Positions 15,770-16,626 of a stretch of DNA of 16,626 bases are shown in pieces. Below the pieces are notes generated by a model. That model did no database searches. It had not been told where the DNA came from and saw only the letters and a program-made list of their open reading frames with translations. The stretch is from the NCBI GenBank assembly GCA_031284475.1, contig JAISZV010000100.1:1-16626 (forward strand), given 5' to 3'. This stretch comes from Proteiniphilum sp. Its GTDB lineage: Bacteria; Bacteroidota; Bacteroidia; Bacteroidales; Dysgonomonadaceae. Position numbers and translations under genes: made by a program. Numbering within the stretch: position 1 is the stretch's first letter; each line of letters begins with the position of its first letter.

Positions 15770-15777
15770 TACTTTTG
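15770..15777 (+). promoter_or_regulatory. Predicted -7 box for the ECF sigma gene
   Basis: TACTTTTG matches TAnnTTTG exactly, 112 bases before the sigma factor start at 15889; the leader would be about 100 bases. The nearest TTG (15754-15756) is only 13 bases upstream, so the -33 element is not convincing. Confidence 0.45.
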
Positions 15778-15888
15778 CCTGAAATAGAGAATTGTTTTAT
15801 TTCTTTGTCATTTGATGAAACGAGCATAACAAAATATTATGGTTAGAGCGAGTTCCGTACGCCTTGATGCAAAGAATAAAATAATGGT

Positions 15889-16485
15889 ATGAATTATAAA
15901 GCATATACTTCTTTTTCAGATTCTCAAACAATATCCCAATCACAGTTTGAAGAGTTGTTTTGTTGTTTTTATTCACAGGTTGCCGCCTACGCCGCCGTGA
16001 TATTGGATGATAAAACGGCAGGAGAGGATATTGCCCAGGAAGTATTCGCCTACGTGTGGGAAAAACGGAATATATTGCACTTGGGAGATAAATTTCGTAG
16101 TTACCTCTTTCAATTAACATACTCTCGGTGCATCGACCACATCAAGAAAAACAAACAATCGGAAAAATATACCCAAGAATCATTTTTAAAATTTGCCGAA
16201 GAATACCATACCTACCTCGAAAATGACTGCCAACCTATACAGGAACTTTTCAGTAAAGATTTTGAAAGAAGTTTGAACGCACTGCTCAAAGAGCTTCCCG
16301 ATACACGCCGGAAGGTTTTTGAACTGGCCTACCGCGATGGACTAAAAACAAAAGAAGTCGCTGAAAATCTAAAAATGCCGCAACGCACGGTAGAGAGTCA
16401 TATCTATCTCGCTTTAAAATTTTTGCGATCCCGCTTAGTCCCTTCCGACTTCTTTATATTGACGCTTCTTTGTTATTTTCCTTAA
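15889..16485 (+). CDS. ECF-type RNA polymerase sigma factor
   Basis: A 198-residue sigma factor of the extracytoplasmic-function class. Region 2 covers about residues 20-88, with FEELFCCFYSQVAAYAAVIL and the core-binding and -10-recognising stretch AGEDIAQEVFAYVWEKR, then FRSYLFQLTYSRCIDHIKK. Region 4 covers about 129-183: LPDTRRKVFELAYRDGLKTK, then a helix-turn-helix EVAENLKMPQRTVESHIYLALKFLRSRL that would read the -35 element. Regions 1 and 3 are absent, as expected. Such sigma factors in Bacteroidetes are normally followed by a FecR anti-sigma gene and a SusCD operon that they switch on when a substrate is sensed; a likely FecR start is seen at 16561. It probably does not control the operon at 1-7640, whose SusC lacks the STN signalling domain. 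Confidence 0.93.
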   Translation: MNYKAYTSFSDSQTISQSQFEELFCCFYSQVAAYAAVILDDKTAGEDIAQEVFAYVWEKRNILHLGDKFRSYLFQLTYSRCIDHIKKNKQSEKYTQESFLKFAEEYHTYLENDCQPIQELFSKDFERSLNALLKELPDTRRKVFELAYRDGLKTKEVAENLKMPQRTVESHIYLALKFLRSRLVPSDFFILTLLCYFP

Positions 16486-16560
16486 AATAAATCCCCTTTT
16501 GTTCCGTAGTTTTTCAATCTTGCTCGTTTATTATATAAACGTCGCTTATTATTGTTTGCT

Positions 16561-16626
16561 ATGGATGCTGGTTTTTCGTTATTGGTCAAATATCTCTCCC
16601 AACCTCTTTCACTTGCCGAGCGGGAT
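16561..16626 (+). CDS. Probable FecR-family anti-sigma factor, N-terminal fragment
   Basis: An ATG 75 bases after the sigma factor stop opens a frame that runs to the window edge: 22 residues, MDAGFSLLVKYLSQPLSLAE then RD. This resembles the cytoplasmic N-terminus of FecR-like anti-sigma factors (a helix L-KYL, a short loop, then L--E). Position directly behind an ECF sigma gene on the same strand supports it. The fragment is too short for proof; the rest lies outside the window. Confidence 0.5.
   Translation, partial: MDAGFSLLVKYLSQPLSLAERD

Overview
The window looks like chromosomal DNA of a member of the Bacteroidota, most likely order Bacteroidales. The signs are a SusC/SusD outer-membrane uptake operon, Bacteroidetes-type lipoproteins with a short signal peptide ending in Cys, several TAnnTTTG boxes of the kind read by the Bacteroides primary sigma factor, and a DUF6922/AbiEii pair. 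Species cannot be named from the sequence alone. No rRNA, tRNA, CRISPR array, insertion sequence or integrase was recognised.

Left part (1-7640, minus strand): a tightly spaced operon, read right to left. It encodes a SusC-type TonB-dependent channel, a SusD-type surface lipoprotein, an HExxH zinc metallohydrolase lipoprotein, a DUF4302 lipoprotein, and the start of a BACON-domain lipoprotein cut off by the window edge. Gaps are 7-34 bases, so one transcript is likely. Together they look like one cell-surface capture and import machine. The substrate is unknown; a protease-like member and no visible glycoside hydrolase hint at a peptide or glycoprotein ligand, but the operon continues outside the window.

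Middle part (7641-9979): an accessory, AT-rich stretch. It holds the long leader of the susC operon, a cluster of REP-like palindromes, a two-gene overlapping DUF6922/AbiEii nucleotidyltransferase locus (probable toxin-antitoxin or phage-defence pair), a likely relic of an AlbA_2 (Schlafen-like) gene, and a 21-base minisatellite of about 13 units ending in a strong terminator hairpin. Nothing here is a proven new system, but the density of repeats and broken genes marks a plastic site between two stable blocks.

Right part (9980-16626): two minus-strand genes (a conserved protein of unknown function and a small outer-membrane beta-barrel protein), then a 400-base divergent intergenic region. 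On the plus strand follow dnaE (replicative DNA polymerase III alpha) and trxA (thioredoxin), closely linked and closed by a terminator. Last come an ECF sigma factor and the first codons of what looks like its FecR-type anti-sigma factor; such pairs usually control a further SusCD operon, which would lie beyond the right edge.
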